Below are positions 45,229-56,077 of a DNA stretch of 64,000 nt, in pieces (position 1 is the stretch's first letter; each line of letters begins with the position of its first letter). Below the pieces are notes generated by a model. The model searched no databases. It was not told where the DNA came from and was given only the letters and a program-made list of their open reading frames with translations. The DNA comes from Ampelomyces quisqualis (Eukaryota; Ascomycota; Dothideomycetes; Pleosporales; Phaeosphaeriaceae): positions 1,552,501 to 1,616,500 of the forward strand of contig JAGTXZ010000002.1 in the NCBI GenBank assembly GCA_018398575.1. The letters run 5' to 3'. The position numbers and the translations under genes were made by a program.

Positions 45229-46320
45229 AAACCGGCCATACTACAGAGTTTGCGCTTACCTCATGAATAGACGGCTACAACGAGTCTTGAGCGTGTGCCT
45301 TGGCTTTTTTGGGGCCGTAAAGACACAATACCTACCTGGCAATCGTCCAGAGTATCAAAAGAGGACAACACTTGAGACAGAGACAGGCATGACCTGATTA
45401 TAGGGAAACGGTTATCGTTTCCTGGCGCATACGAGCGAGAACCACTGGGTTGGACGACTAGACTTCTATTGGCTCTGATTTGAGAACAGTTGAGTCAATT
45501 CGACCTGTCATTGCACAGTACCCGGCCCACGACCCAAGCGAAGCTTTGCGACGATATCATTCATAACTGCAATGGGAAGCTTCATCAGCATTCTAATGCT
45601 TTCGTCATATTGAGCAAGAGGGAATTAAAATGAGGAAATTAGGTATTCATGACACGAGTATCATCCCGAGTACCAGTTACTAGATCAGCAAGGAACCAAG
45701 TCTAGACGCATACTCCGTACTTACCACACAGACATAAATGAGCCTGTTGTTGCTGAGGAAAGGCCCAGAGCTAACACCAAAGTACTCTCAGCCATGTCTT
45801 GACAGCTGGCCTAGATGCGATTAGCTTTGGCAAGACGATGACAAAAATTGTGGTGTTTCTCGTGGAGGCATGTTGTACTGTTGTGTGCTCCTGGGGTTGC
45901 CGTAGCCCCACCGCGCAAATGAGCCGTTGTTCGTGCCGGTGCGCACCACTATCTGATCTGCACAAACATAACAATCCCAACTGGTGTTACATCTCCAGAT
46001 GACTTAACCAAGCGACAGTCCAAGCACGATTGCGAGAGCCTTGGTTGCTGCTAACAGATAAGTGTAGTCTTCGAGCTTCCTCCAAAGGTCGCGAACACAG
46101 GCGACGACAGCACAACACCGTCTTCCTTAATATTTATTTAACGTTTGAAAGATCAGGCCGCTTGGTATGCGTTTCTAAAAGCAAAAAAAAGTGCGTTTGG
46201 TGTTAGAGGTCGAGGTTCCGGCGCTCCAAGCTGCCGCAAGTCGTCCTTCATTCACTCCCACCGTCACCCAACACCACCGAAGCATCCAAAAACACACACA
46301 AGCGAGCCTCTGGCCCAAAA
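45229..46320. other. Intergenic region, no gene seen
   Basis: 1.1 kb between the transposon relic and tRNA-Asp. Some short open frames are present without motif. The last part includes an A-run (about 46181..46191). Confidence 0.45.
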
Positions 46321-46404
46321 CTCTCAGACGGGGAATCGAACCCCGGCCTCCTGCGTATTGTCTGGAGTGACAAGCAGAAATACTGACCACTATACGATCT
46401 GAGA
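46321..46404 (-). tRNA. tRNA-Asp(GTC) with a 12-nt anticodon-loop intron
   Basis: On the minus strand the acceptor stem pairs TCTCAGA (5', from 46404) with TCTGAGA, discriminator G at 46321. The D arm has GTATAGTGGTCAGTAT. The anticodon stem is TCTGC with GCAGG and the anticodon is GTC. A short intron after position 37 contains GACAA, able to pair with TTGTC of the anticodon loop, as in normal eukaryotic pre-tRNA. The T arm is CGGGG/CCCCG around TTCGATT, and the B box is GGTTCGATTCC. All stems are complete, so it should be functional. It stands alone in a gene-poor stretch. Confidence 0.9.
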
Positions 46405-46660
46405 CGGATCCGAAAGAGCGGAAGATCTAGTGATATCATGGGGGCCACGGAGTTTGGAAAATTTATAATGGCGTTAAAACTTCCTTTGATAAGGAAAAGA
46501 TGTCAATGTATGTTGGCATAATATCTGTGAGGCGGCACTGTCACCGGTACCATACGGCATAGCGTGAAAATTGCTTAAGCGACTACAGGGTATACGCTAT
46601 ACGAAGATTTGCTGTCCAAGAACTCCACTACTACAAACAGCGCAAGACGACCAACCAAAT

Positions 46661-48514
46661 CTATAGCTTGGCTTTAGACGGCCCCGGTCTTTCTCCTGAC
46701 CATGCGTCGTTGTCCTTCTTAACCTCGCCCTCAACCACCTCTCCTCGTCCAAGCATCATATGCTCAATATTGACCTTGGGGCCTTTGAACCACTTATGCG
46801 CACTGACGAACCACCAAATCGTAACTAGAAACATTGGACCGCCGTATACAAGACATGTCCAGTTCATTTCGGCGGGACTGTTGCCACCTGGTCAGCACCG
46901 TATCGTTCAGGTAAAGGTATAACACAAACTTACGTCAAGTCTGCGCCTACGATGCTCGGCAAGCACAAAATCGGCACCATGAGTGCTACAAAGGCTGATG
47001 CAAAGGCACCGATGGGAATAGATAGCTTGCCTAGGTTCCACGGCCCCGGACGGAATCTGTTTCCGACGAGGAATACGCGTATGAAGATAGGTATCGTGAA
47101 TGCACTACGATCGCAGATTAGCTTCCTCCAGCGAGACAAGTGTCTTTCAGAGTTACCTACACAAACGCAGCAATGGCACCTATTGAAAACAGTGCACCAA
47201 TAGCCAAATCACCCCCAAAGATGAGGAGCAGAAGAAGGATGCCAACAGCACAGTTGAACCAGACGGCGTTGGCCGGCGTTTGCGTGTGTCTATTCACTCT
47301 TTTCCAGTATTTCGATAGCGGAAAACAATCGTCGCGTGCATAGGCAAACGTCACCCTCGACGCTGCAATCATACATCCCTGGCCCATGGAGAAGCCCGCG
47401 ATGATTGTCAGCGCAAGAATGGCCAGGGTCATCCTCTGCGTCATGCACTGCATCAAATACGCGGCGAACGGCTGCCCCAATTCCGAGTCCAGTACCCCCT
47501 CGATGTCAACGACTGTGTAGGCGACTACGAGTTGCAGAAACCATCCAAAGATACCACCAGTCGCTGAAGTCAGGACGATGGCGCGAGGAGATGCGAGGTT
47601 GGCGTTTGAGCATTCTTCGGCCAAATGGAAAGGACTGTCGTAGCCGCTCATGGTCCAGATCACGCCGATGAAGCTCATCAGTACGGATACTCCTGGTGGG
47701 AATGCGGTGCCTTTGTAGATTGTGCCCCAGACTTCGCTGGAGGGAGCAAAGCGAGGCAAGTTGCGCTCAGTGCGGTTGGTACCAGCTGGGATCAAGATGA
47801 TGACCACGATAAGTGCGAGGAAGTTGAATGTCGATCCTGCGCTGTTGAACTGGGCGAGCCATTTCGTAGGCATGGAGCTTAGGATGGCATGGAGTATCAT
47901 GATGAACACGGTTAGGAGAAAGACGTGCCAGTCCTTAGGTACGTAGGCTGGATTACTGATGGATGCCGCAGCCAATATCATAGCCGAGATACCATAATTC
48001 ACTGATCCAACTTTATCAGCCCATCAACCCAAACACATGCTTCGATTAATATCTCACCAGACGGCGCAGCAGTGACCTGCGCGCACCAATTTGACCACCC
48101 CGTGATCCACGCAGCGAATGGTCCCCAACCCTCCGGCGCCAGCACCGCAGCAGCATAATACAACCCACCACTAGTAGGCATACTAGAACACAACTCAGCC
48201 ATACTCATCGCGACACACTGAATCCCCAACATAGCCAAAACCCACCCCCACGTCATCCCCGCCGTGCCTGCGTATCCCATGCCATAGTACAAAGTACTTG
48301 CGAAACTAGGCAATAAGCCCAGCACCGCAAAGCTCACGCAGAAGGTCGTGAAGAGCGAAAACTCTCGCTTGAATTCGCTCTTGTAGCCCAGCGCAGCGAG
48401 AACTTGGTCGTCAGCGGAAAACTCATGCGTGGAATCGTACGGCACGTCGCCGTCTGCAAGGACTGAGGTGACGGGTTCTTCAGCGACGGAGCTCCGGCGC
48501 TGCGACGTCGCCAT
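46661..48514 (-). CDS. APC-superfamily permease (GABA/choline/amino acid type)
   Basis: Four exons on the minus strand: 48058..48514, 47161..48001, 46934..47104 and 46661..46877, introns 56, 56 and 56 nt, 561 residues. The N-terminus is hydrophilic with DDQVLAALGYKSEFKREFSL, typical of the fungal amino acid/choline transporter family (Uga4, Hnm1). About 12 membrane segments follow. The signature stretch AMSMAELCSSMPTSGGLYYA lies in the second/third helix region, with SGYDSPFHLAEECSNANLAS, PRAIVLTSATGGIFGWFLQL further on, and SRVTFAYARDDCFPLSKYWK before the last helices. The C-terminus (NIEHMMLGRGEVVEGEVKKD) is cytosolic. The substrate cannot be told from sequence; 4-aminobutyrate, choline or other amines are possible. 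The plasma membrane is the likely site. Confidence 0.88.
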
Positions 48515-49365
48515 GATGATTCGTACCTGTCAAGGCTTGCGCGCACATGGAAAAGGAAGAATGAAAGCGTCCCGTCGAGTTGTGTCAATGAAGCTCGCAT
48601 GCGCATGGGAAAGTGTCGTCGCGCTGAACACCAGGCTTTGTACGGTCCCACGGTCCCTACCGGATCCATGTATCCTGCTGATCAACACCTCTATCCCACT
48701 CTCACTTACCTAACGTGGCCCAGCTATCAGACGCGGGGGGAACGACGCTCGGAAAAAGCGACAGCCCGTCGAGCACGATAGGCCCCATGGCTCAGCGAAT
48801 GACGGGCATTGGCTTGGTGCTATGCGGAGACTAATCGGAGCTTACGGCTGCCAGCAACTTTATGCAGCCAGCCAACTTTGCAACACGATAACTCTACAAC
48901 TACATGTCTAAAATGCCTAATCTGCGTCATGTACGCTCTGAGTGCCAGAGTAGCTATCTGTAGAGTGAAATGCTAGGCTGCACAGGGCAAAGGGAATAGG
49001 ACGCTACGGCAGTCGGCCCCACGCCAACGACTGCACCCTTCAAGATGATTCAATAGCAGCTGCCGAAGCATGCGTCCGCAACATGAATTACTGTACAAGT
49101 GCTATTTGCAAACTTTAGAACACAAGCAAACACATGGTGGCCGTGTCTATCGACGCGATTCGTGTGCAGACACCACCTGTTTTGTCAACAGCTAGGTCAG
49201 CTTGAGGGGCGGGTAATGAACTTGCTCCTGAACAACGCAATTATCGTCACATATCTGTGCTTGACGTATCTTGAGATTCGCCTTCAACTCTTCGCTTCAA
49301 CAGGCAATAAGACGTCCATGGGATATGGGCCGCGGCACTGAGGATTGGACAAGGTTTGCGGGGAC
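48515..49365. other. Intergenic region, no gene seen
   Basis: About 850 bp between the permease start and the kinase pseudogene. It includes the permease promoter. No coding signal was seen. Confidence 0.45.
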
Positions 49366-49945
49366 GTCTGGGGACGTATACCATTTTGAAGAGTCTGCAT
49401 AAGCATGTTTGTACTGCAAGGTAAGAATGTGCTTAGCAGCTCTGCAGCAGTACTTACTTTGATAGCGGCACAAACGCAGGGACGGTCATTATCAAGACCG
49501 CACCGATAAATCGCCCTGACAAGGAAGGAGACGTATTGGACGTGTTTCAGGGTTGCCCGCATATTCGACCACTGCGTGATCAGATGGAAGAACCTCCTGC
49601 TCTCGTGTTGAAGTTCCTCGAGGATAACTTGCTCAAGGCGTGGAACATGAGGAGGTTGGAGAGGTCAGAGACCAAGTTCGTTGCAAGGGGCGTCCTGGAA
49701 AGCATTCAACATCTTCCACGAAGCAGGTTATGTGCACACAGGTCCGATGAAGCGAATTTCATCTGAGAGAGAGCATCAGCCTCAACTAACTGATTAATGA
49801 GATCGGATTGCGGAAACCCTTCTCTACGGCTGCAGATCCGGAACTTACCCTGGAAGAAAGAAACTTCATCTGCAAGATCATGAGAAAGGACCCAAGGGAC
49901 AGGCCGACTGCGAAGGAACTGTTGGAGGATCCATGGGTTAACTGA
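49366..49945 (+). pseudogene. Decayed fungal Ser/Thr protein kinase gene
   Basis: Successive pieces of one kinase appear in order but in changing frames. Near 49370 the N-lobe start reads GTYTILKSLHKHVCTA, with an apparent GTAAGA...GCAG intron after it. From 49477 it reads TVIIKTAPINRPDKEGDVLD with the ATP-site Lys, GCPHIRPLRDQMEEPPALVL, then ETKFVARGVLESIQHL. After a frame change comes HEAGYVHTGP, where the catalytic Asp of the HxD motif has become Gly. The activation loop and most of the C-lobe are missing. From about 49800 it resumes as EIGLRKPFSTAADPELTLEE, ERNFICKIMRKDPRDRPTAK, ELLEDPWVN and a stop. The loss of catalytic Asp, the frameshift and the internal deletion mean it cannot be an active kinase. 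Confidence 0.75.
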
Positions 49946-50474
49946 ACTTTTGGCTAGCTGGTGGCTACCATAGCGGAATGTAGTAGTGAATCAGCATGCG
50001 ACTCGTGTATTACGATTCAGTAGAACAAGGAAAAAACCACGCCTGGTTATTGATCAGTTGGTAAAACAGTTGCTATGCATTCATAGGCAAGCATCAACCT
50101 GCTAGGAATTTCACCCAAGCACGTTCCCAAATGGTGACAAGGGAACGCCCCAGTAGGCAGCGAAATGGTGGTTCTATTTGAGATGATTATCGAGCTCCGA
50201 GGATCGGATGGAGACGTTACTAAGTGCATGCTGGGTCGATCCGCTCAGACCGGATAGGCATGTTGTAACGGGTAAGTGTCTACGGATATTTGATACGATT
50301 GTTATTGGAGGACCAAGGCGATATGCAAGCATGGGTTGGCGAAAGCATGACAGCATCGGCCAGCTAAAACGTTCCAAGTTGGACATCAACGGTTTGACGA
50401 TGCATGTGTTGAGCAGAGATGCCTTTCACATCAAGAAGCGGGCCATATGATCTATCTGGGTTCGAGCTCGTGTC
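49946..50474. other. Intergenic, no gene seen
   Basis: About 530 bp between the kinase pseudogene and the 3' end of palC. No coding signal. Confidence 0.45.
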
Positions 50475-51943
50475 TCAATAGTAACTCGAGCCTGCGGCAT
50501 AGTCTGACTTTGTCCCTGGGAAAGCTCCAGCCGGAGCACTCGTCTCGTCTTCATCCGCACTATCATCTTCATCGCCATTGAACGCATCGCTAGGATCTGG
50601 CGGTGCTCTCATGCGCACAAGCGCATCCTCGTCAAGTGCGGGAATGACGAACATCTTGGTTGTATGGTACTCTCTGCCAGATGGCATAGTTGCGAGCAAT
50701 GGCTCTGACGGCGGAACAAGTTGGACGCCAACCTGTGCACGTGAGCAATGATCTTGATGGCTGATACAAAGGCCACACCAACCGTATCATTCATCTTCTC
50801 CCACTTTCTAAGCAGCATATCGATGATGCGACCTTCTTCGAACTTGCCAGCATCTGTGCCCCAATCTACACCTTTCTCAATCTTACGATCTTCCCTCTTC
50901 TCCTGCCACTCCTTTTTCAGCTTAGAGAACCCAGAAGCTTTCTTCTCTTGGTCGGCTGTCAGCGATGCAAAGCCTACTTCCTTCTTTGCTCCTCTGAGCC
51001 AGGCAATGCCTTCTCCAGTCTTACCACCGGCCTCAGCGTCGCATGCGAGGAACCTACACGCCTTGCCTTTTGCCGTCCGCCTCATATCATCAACATACTT
51101 GAGTAAGTCGTCATTGATCCTGGAGGAACGGCCGAGCATGGCTTGTGCCTTGGCTGCATGCTCAGAAGAAGCGAGACACAGTCGTGCGAACAGGTGGGCG
51201 CGGACTTTGGGTATCTCGACGCTCTTGAACATCCAATCTTTGTTCTGCTTGTTCCTATCCTCCAGCACGACAGCAGGGTACGGGTCATCCTTGAGCACCG
51301 TTATAAGCGTTGCTTCAGCCATAGTAAGCGCAGCCAGTGCGCCCATCGTAGAAGCCGAGATGTCGACAGCTCCGGGCTGCGCATTCCACTGCCCTGCTCT
51401 ATGCACCAAATATGTGTGTATGGAGTTCGCGTCGAGGAAGAGCTTCATGGCCGCGCCGATGGCCGTTGCGCGCTGGTCGGGCGTTGGAAGGGTGGCATTG
51501 TAGAGTATGTGCAGCTGTGCGCGAGCTTGTAGGCTGTAGACGTAGGCGAGTGTCGACAATGCGAAGCATAGTTCATTCTCCAAACTCTTTAGCTTCACTC
51601 TTGGTGGCTCCCGTCCTGGTATTGAGGAGCCCAAAGTAGAGCGCCATTCGACCTCGAGCTCTTTGACGAGTACAAGATCTATCTCTTCTCCCGCGCAACT
51701 TGTGCCGCTCAGTCCTGCATCCAACGCAAACAAGAAGGGGATGTAGTCGTTCAGCGCGGATTGCACGGTCGACAGGTTCGAGGCTTGTGACCATGGTGGG
51801 ATGCGCTTGTGCCGCTTCAGTACATCGCGAACAACGCCGCGCGCCGTGGTCGCGCAATTAGGTAGCGAAGGGTGAGTGCTGCTATTGAAGTAGTCGACGA
51901 ATGATATGCTCGAAGTTGTGGGAAGTACAAAGGGAAATGGCAT
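50475..51943 (-). CDS. palC: pH-response regulator PalC (BRO1 domain)
   Basis: Exons on the minus strand are 50783..51943 and 50475..50732, intron 50 nt, 472 residues. The start (MPFPFVLPTTSSISFVDYFN) is the conserved PalC N-terminus; an ATG three codons upstream is less likely. A BRO1-type helical domain spans most of the first exon: VKLKSLENELCFALSTLAYV, YVYSLQARAQLHILYNATLP, LMAEATLITVLKDDPYPAVV-type helices, and YVDDMRRTAKGKACRFLACD near the end. Exon 2 gives VGVQLVPPSEPLLATMPSGR and an acidic tail. PalC links the PalH/PalF pH-sensing complex at the plasma membrane with ESCRT-III (Vps32) during alkaline pH signalling. The intron donor reads GTTGGT, which is unusual, but removing the intron gives the expected KMNDT|VGVQLVPPSE. 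Confidence 0.9.
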
Positions 51944-52377
51944 CTTCAACAATGCTAGAGGCAGTTGTTCGCAGCTATTGATGCAGGCACGGAGCTGTGG
52001 TGGGGTTAGTCAAAGACGCAGGCCTTGGCCGCATCATGCCATCGACTCCCGAGATGCTAGAATAATGTCCCAGTATCGCTTCCAGGCCCCGAGTCAGTAG
52101 GATGTAGTGGTAGAACAGGCTTTGTTTGTGACTTCTCATACAATTGTTGGGTAGTAACAGCGAGAAAGCCCACTTATCCTCCCTTCCTCGGCTGGTATAT
52201 GTACAGAATTGCCAATACAGGAGGTCCAAGATACTCCCTCTGAAGCGCGCAAATACGGCTTTGTGAACGGCGAAGGTTGCTCGTCTGCTCATCTTTCCTC
52301 GTGCCTGGCCCGTCTTGCGAGCCCCTCGATGCGGTAGGTATGCGCACCTCGATCGTCAGCACGTGCGTTCGAGCCCT
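51944..52377. other. Intergenic, no gene seen
   Basis: 434 bp between the palC start and the 3' end of the complex I subunit gene, both on the minus strand. Presumed palC promoter. No PacC site (GCCARG) was looked for exhaustively, so none is claimed. Confidence 0.4.
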
Positions 52378-52822
52378 CTACTGCTTCTTGAACGGGTCAT
52401 CCAGGTAGTTCTGCTGTGCGAAAAGGTAGCCCTTGACCTTTGCGTCCTTCAGCAGCTCAAAGTATCGCTCTACAAAACTCCGTCAGTGGGCTGAACAAAG
52501 AACCAAGCACGATTCACAGACTCCGTCTTGCAATGTGTGCCCATGTCTCATGCTCTGCATTTTCATGGTAGGATGACAGCAGTTGGGTGTTCATACCTCG
52601 CAAGTGCCCGCAGCTCTCCAAATGGTTCACACCCTCCCTCCGGTAGCACTTGCCCAACTCGTCTCTCACTAGACGCGCCATCATGCTCTTCACCCATTGC
52701 TCCCTGATGATGGCGTCTTGTGCAGCCTTGAGCGCTTTGTTGTCGTCGTAGTCGACGCCGTCAAAGGTTGGAGGAACCTTGGGCTTCTTCGCGAGGAACA
52801 GTGCGGACTCGGGGGTCGGCAT
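52378..52822 (-). CDS. NADH:ubiquinone oxidoreductase 12 kDa subunit (NDUFB10-like)
   Basis: Exons on the minus strand are 52597..52822 and 52378..52469, intron 127 nt with phase 1, 105 residues. The protein starts MPTPESALFLAKKPKVPPTF, continues DGVDYDDNKALKAAQDAIIR and EQWVKSMMARLVRDELGKCY, with RREGVNHLESCGHLRERYFE crossing the splice, and ends KVKGYLFAQQNYLDDPFKKQ. The two Cys residues (KCY, SCG) fit the CX9-10C-type helix of PDSW/NDUFB10. The subunit sits in the membrane arm of respiratory complex I, facing the intermembrane space, and is imported without a cleaved presequence. The open frame extends about 65 codons upstream, but that part has no family character, so the start at 52822 is chosen. 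Confidence 0.88.
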
Positions 52823-53081
52823 ATTGGGGCGGAGTGCGCACAGTGCAATCAGCACTGCGGGTGCTTCTGTAGGAGGTAGTCTCGTCTCGGCGGTCAATTG
52901 GTGGTGGGGTGCGAGGTGAACAGCCTGGCGTGGTCGGTGATGCAAGGCTGAGTACGGGAGCTCTAGTTGCACGTGATCTGTGCGAGTGCAGCACCTTTCG
53001 CACTTTGACCACCGCATGAGAACACCAGATATTTACATTAAGGGAAGTTACGTACACCAAAAAAAATTGATGCACGGCGCT

Positions 53082-53669
53082 CTAGCCCTGACCCTTCCAA
53101 TCCTTCATCCACCTCGCGCCAACTGTCCAAACTCCACTATCAACTTTCGGGTTCCTTTGCCTCTCACCACTCCCTCTATCGAGCAGCAACGCCTGGTATC
53201 TCTCAGCACCCTTTGACTGCCGTCGCTTAGGTTCGATTCTGAATTCGATCGAGTCCAAATCAATCGCCTGTAACCGTCCGTCCCTTTCGATGGCGCAAGA
53301 AGCACAAAGGCACGCAACTCTGACCGTGTGGAGCGGATGTATCCGGCCTTCTCCACAAGCATCCAAGTTGGGTGCTTCTGATTCCGGTTTGAATCTTGTG
53401 ACTGCATCTTCAGCGGTTTTGATTGCGCTCTGATCTCGCTGCGCCTCTGGTGACGAATTCCCATTGCCTTCTAATCGCAAACTTGTATCAAGATCCAGTG
53501 CAAATCCATTCGTCGTGATGGCAATTTCTGCAGGAGATGTAATTCTCGGTGAGTACTTTTTTGTTGCTGTTGTCGCCGATTTTGTCGCATTTGCGCAATG
53601 CCTAATTGGCGTCGACGAAGTGGTGGTGTGGCCGCAGCCCAGGAATATGTAAAAGCGGTAGTAGCACAT
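53082..53669 (-). CDS. Small MCYYR-type fungal protein, function unknown
   Basis: Single exon, 195 residues. The N-terminus MCYYRFYIFLGCGHTTTSST is a signature seen in a group of uncharacterised ascomycete proteins, recalled from memory. The second conserved block, GEGRIHPLHTVRVACLCASC, AIERDGRLQAIDLDS, carries a CxxC pair. With the Cys/His residues of the first block it could bind zinc. The middle is polar and probably disordered. The open frame continues upstream of 53669 for 100 codons, but that part lacks the family look, so the MCYYR start is preferred. A second reading, with the longer start, is less likely. No targeting signal is evident. Confidence 0.65.
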   Translation of the reverse strand: MCYYRFYIFLGCGHTTTSSTPIRHCANATKSATTATKKYSPRITSPAEIAITTNGFALDLDTSLRLEGNGNSSPEAQRDQSAIKTAEDAVTRFKPESEAPNLDACGEGRIHPLHTVRVACLCASCAIERDGRLQAIDLDSIEFRIEPKRRQSKGAERYQALLLDRGSGERQRNPKVDSGVWTVGARWMKDWKGQG

Positions 53670-54105
53670 AATGAGAGATGGCGCAAGTCTGACACATGGG
53701 ACACAGCGTTCAAAATACACTTTCTGGAAGGGTGTCAAGTCCTCGTAGAAATTAAAGTATGAACATGGCAAGACTTCTTTGATCGCGTCACGCTGGTTTT
53801 GTTCTAGGGTCAAGGACGCTTTTGTGAACAAGCACAAAGGGAGGGCTGGCACCACTGGCAACCTCTTCCTTATGCATGTTACACATCTGGTGACTGAAAT
53901 CTGACGACACAAGTCATTGTCGAGGTGTGCGTACCACGTGGTAGTATTTAATGTTGAAATTCTTGGATACACAATGTCTAGTTTAGCATTGGTACCGTAT
54001 ATATATATATATATATATAAAGAACAGGATATGTACGAGAATTTTGCTGGCTAAAGTCAATGCCTGACCACTGTGCTAGATGCAACGACCTGCCATGAAA
54101 CAAAA
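53670..54105. other. Intergenic with an (AT)n microsatellite
   Basis: 436 bp between the MCYYR-type gene and the 3' end of the MFS gene, both on the minus strand. Includes an uninterrupted AT microsatellite at 53999..54019. No gene. Confidence 0.5.
53999..54019. repeat. (AT)n microsatellite
   Basis: About ten AT units in a row, likely length-variable between strains. Confidence 0.9.
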
Positions 54106-56077
54106 TTACTTCACCGGCCCCGCAGCAGGTGCTTCATGAGCCTGTACCTCTGTATCCTCCAAGGGCAACGATGACTTGCTGGCTCTCTTCCTTCGCCTTT
54201 CAGCACGCTCCGCATCCTTCTCTAATTTCTTCTGCTTTTCAACTTCAAGACCGGTCTTGGTCACCTCGTGCTGCTTGTCGAGCGTGTTCTTGCCAATCAT
54301 AAAGCTGACAGCGAATCCAACTGCTGCGAAAACGACATATAGGATCCACATTGTGCTCAAAGAGCTTGAGAATGCCTCCCTCGCTGCGTACTTCTGGCTG
54401 TCAGGAAGACCTTGGATTAGACCAACATTAGCGCCAGCGGCACCGCCTCCAAAAGCCGATGCAGTCTCTGGACCTAGGGTTGCAGCTAGCTGCGATTGCT
54501 TCGCTTTCATCTGGTTCTGGAAGACAACAGAGCCGACTACTACAGAGATGGCAGACCCAAGGTTGCGGACCGTGCCGAATGTAGCAGTTGCTGTCGCGAT
54601 GTCGCGTTTTGGTACGAGACTTTGCAACGCGATGAGCGGAGATTGGAAGTTCGGCCCCACGCCAATACCTGCGACAATTTGGTAGAGGATAATCTTGGCC
54701 CAGGACGAGTTCACATCGAAATCGATAAAGAGACCGAAGCCGAGCGTCATCATGGCCAGGCCAAACCAGATCAGAGGTAGGTACTTTCCGGTCTTCTTGA
54801 TGAAAATGCCTGTGAAGATAGACATGAAGGACAGCGCCACTGCCTGAGGTAGCAAATATACTCCGGAGAGAATAGGAGTTGCTCCAAGGACTGCCTGGAA
54901 ATACAGGGGTAGATAGTAGTTTCCAGAGATGAATACGAAAGCATGGAAGAAGCATACGCCAAGCGCTGCTAGGTTGGACCGCTTCGAGAAGAGCTCCAGT
55001 GGCATCAGTGGGTATGGCGCAATGCGCCACTCAATGATGAAGAAGAGCGCTATGACCACGGCGCCGAAGATGATGAGACAGAGGACAATTGCAGACTCCC
55101 ACGGATGAGTGATGCCACCAAATTCCAGACCGAGCAGTAGCATGATGACCCCACCGACCAAAGTCAAGGAGCCAAGCCAGTCGACGGCCTTGAGCCCCGC
55201 GCGCAATGGCGTTTTGGGTGTCTCTATGTCGAGAAAGAAGAGTATGATGATAAAAGCCAGGCCGTCGAACGGTAGATTGATATAAAAGCACCATCTGCAT
55301 GCGTCAGCAGCTATTGATGACCCAGGTTGAAGCGACATACCTCCAAGATACTTTCTGCGTGAAAACTCCGCCCACGACGGGGCCTAAGCTGCTGGCCAGA
55401 GCCCAAACTCCGCCAATCATTCCAAAGTACATGCCCCGGTCTCGTACCGAGAAGAGGTCAGAGATGGTGATGTTTACTAGGGTAATCAAGCCACCACCCC
55501 CAATGCCTTGGATAGCTCTAGCCGCAATGAGCATATCAATGTTGACAGATACGCCTGCAAGCAGCGAGCCAACGAAGAAGATTGCATTGGTAAGTAGCAG
55601 AATAGGCTTCCGTCCGAAGATGTCGGACACTTTGCCCCAGATTGGAGTCGCGGCGCTCTGAGCTATCAGATATGCACTTCCAACCCACGTGTAGCCCGAG
55701 GCGGAATGGAAGTCGGCAGAAATCGTGGGTAGAGCGGTCGTTACGATGGTGATGTCCAGAGCCACAAGCAGCACGGCAACGGCGAGGGAGAACATGATGA
55801 GTATGATTTTCAGCTTGCTGCGCTGTGGTTGCTCCTCCGTTTGGTGGGCCGGCGCTGCAGTTGCATCGTCGGGGACGTCGTTGTCGCTGTCTTTCTCTCC
55901 ATCCTTTCCGTCAAACACGCCTTGAGGCCTCTGTGCGTTGCTATCTTCCTTCTCCAAAACACTGCGGTCCGTCGATACTGGTGTCGCTGCTTCAGTGTCG
56001 TTATGGGGCGCATTCAGGTCGAGGGTAAGAAGCGGTCGCGGTCGGTTCGGTCGGTCGTCTTGCGTCGCCATGTTCAT
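54106..56077 (-). CDS. Major facilitator superfamily exporter, 14-TM (DHA2-type)
   Basis: Exons on the minus strand are 55341..56077 and 54106..55294, intron 46 nt with phase 2, 641 residues. A hydrophilic N-terminus of about 95 residues precedes the first helix (ILIMFSLAVAVLLVALDITI). Motifs include GKVSDIFGRKPILLLTNAIF (motif A), RAIQGIGGGGLITLVNITIS, and GPVVGGVFTQ (antiporter motif C), whose last residues cross into SWRWCFYINLPFDG, typical of DHA2 drug:H+ antiporters. Fourteen membrane segments are expected. The C-terminal tail is basic, then acidic (RAERRRKRASKSSLPLEDTE). The family exports toxins, drugs and secondary metabolites through the plasma membrane. No secondary-metabolite gene is nearby, so a general resistance role is more likely. 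The second ATG at 56071 is also a possible start. Confidence 0.92.

Noticed and set aside
45048..45239. Small minus-strand frame at the right end of the transposon
   Set aside because: It reads through the terminal inverted repeat and has no transposase motif.
53229..53245. GGTTCGATTCTG as a possible tRNA B box
   Set aside because: No A box, acceptor stem or anticodon arm around it, and it lies inside the MCYYR-type gene.
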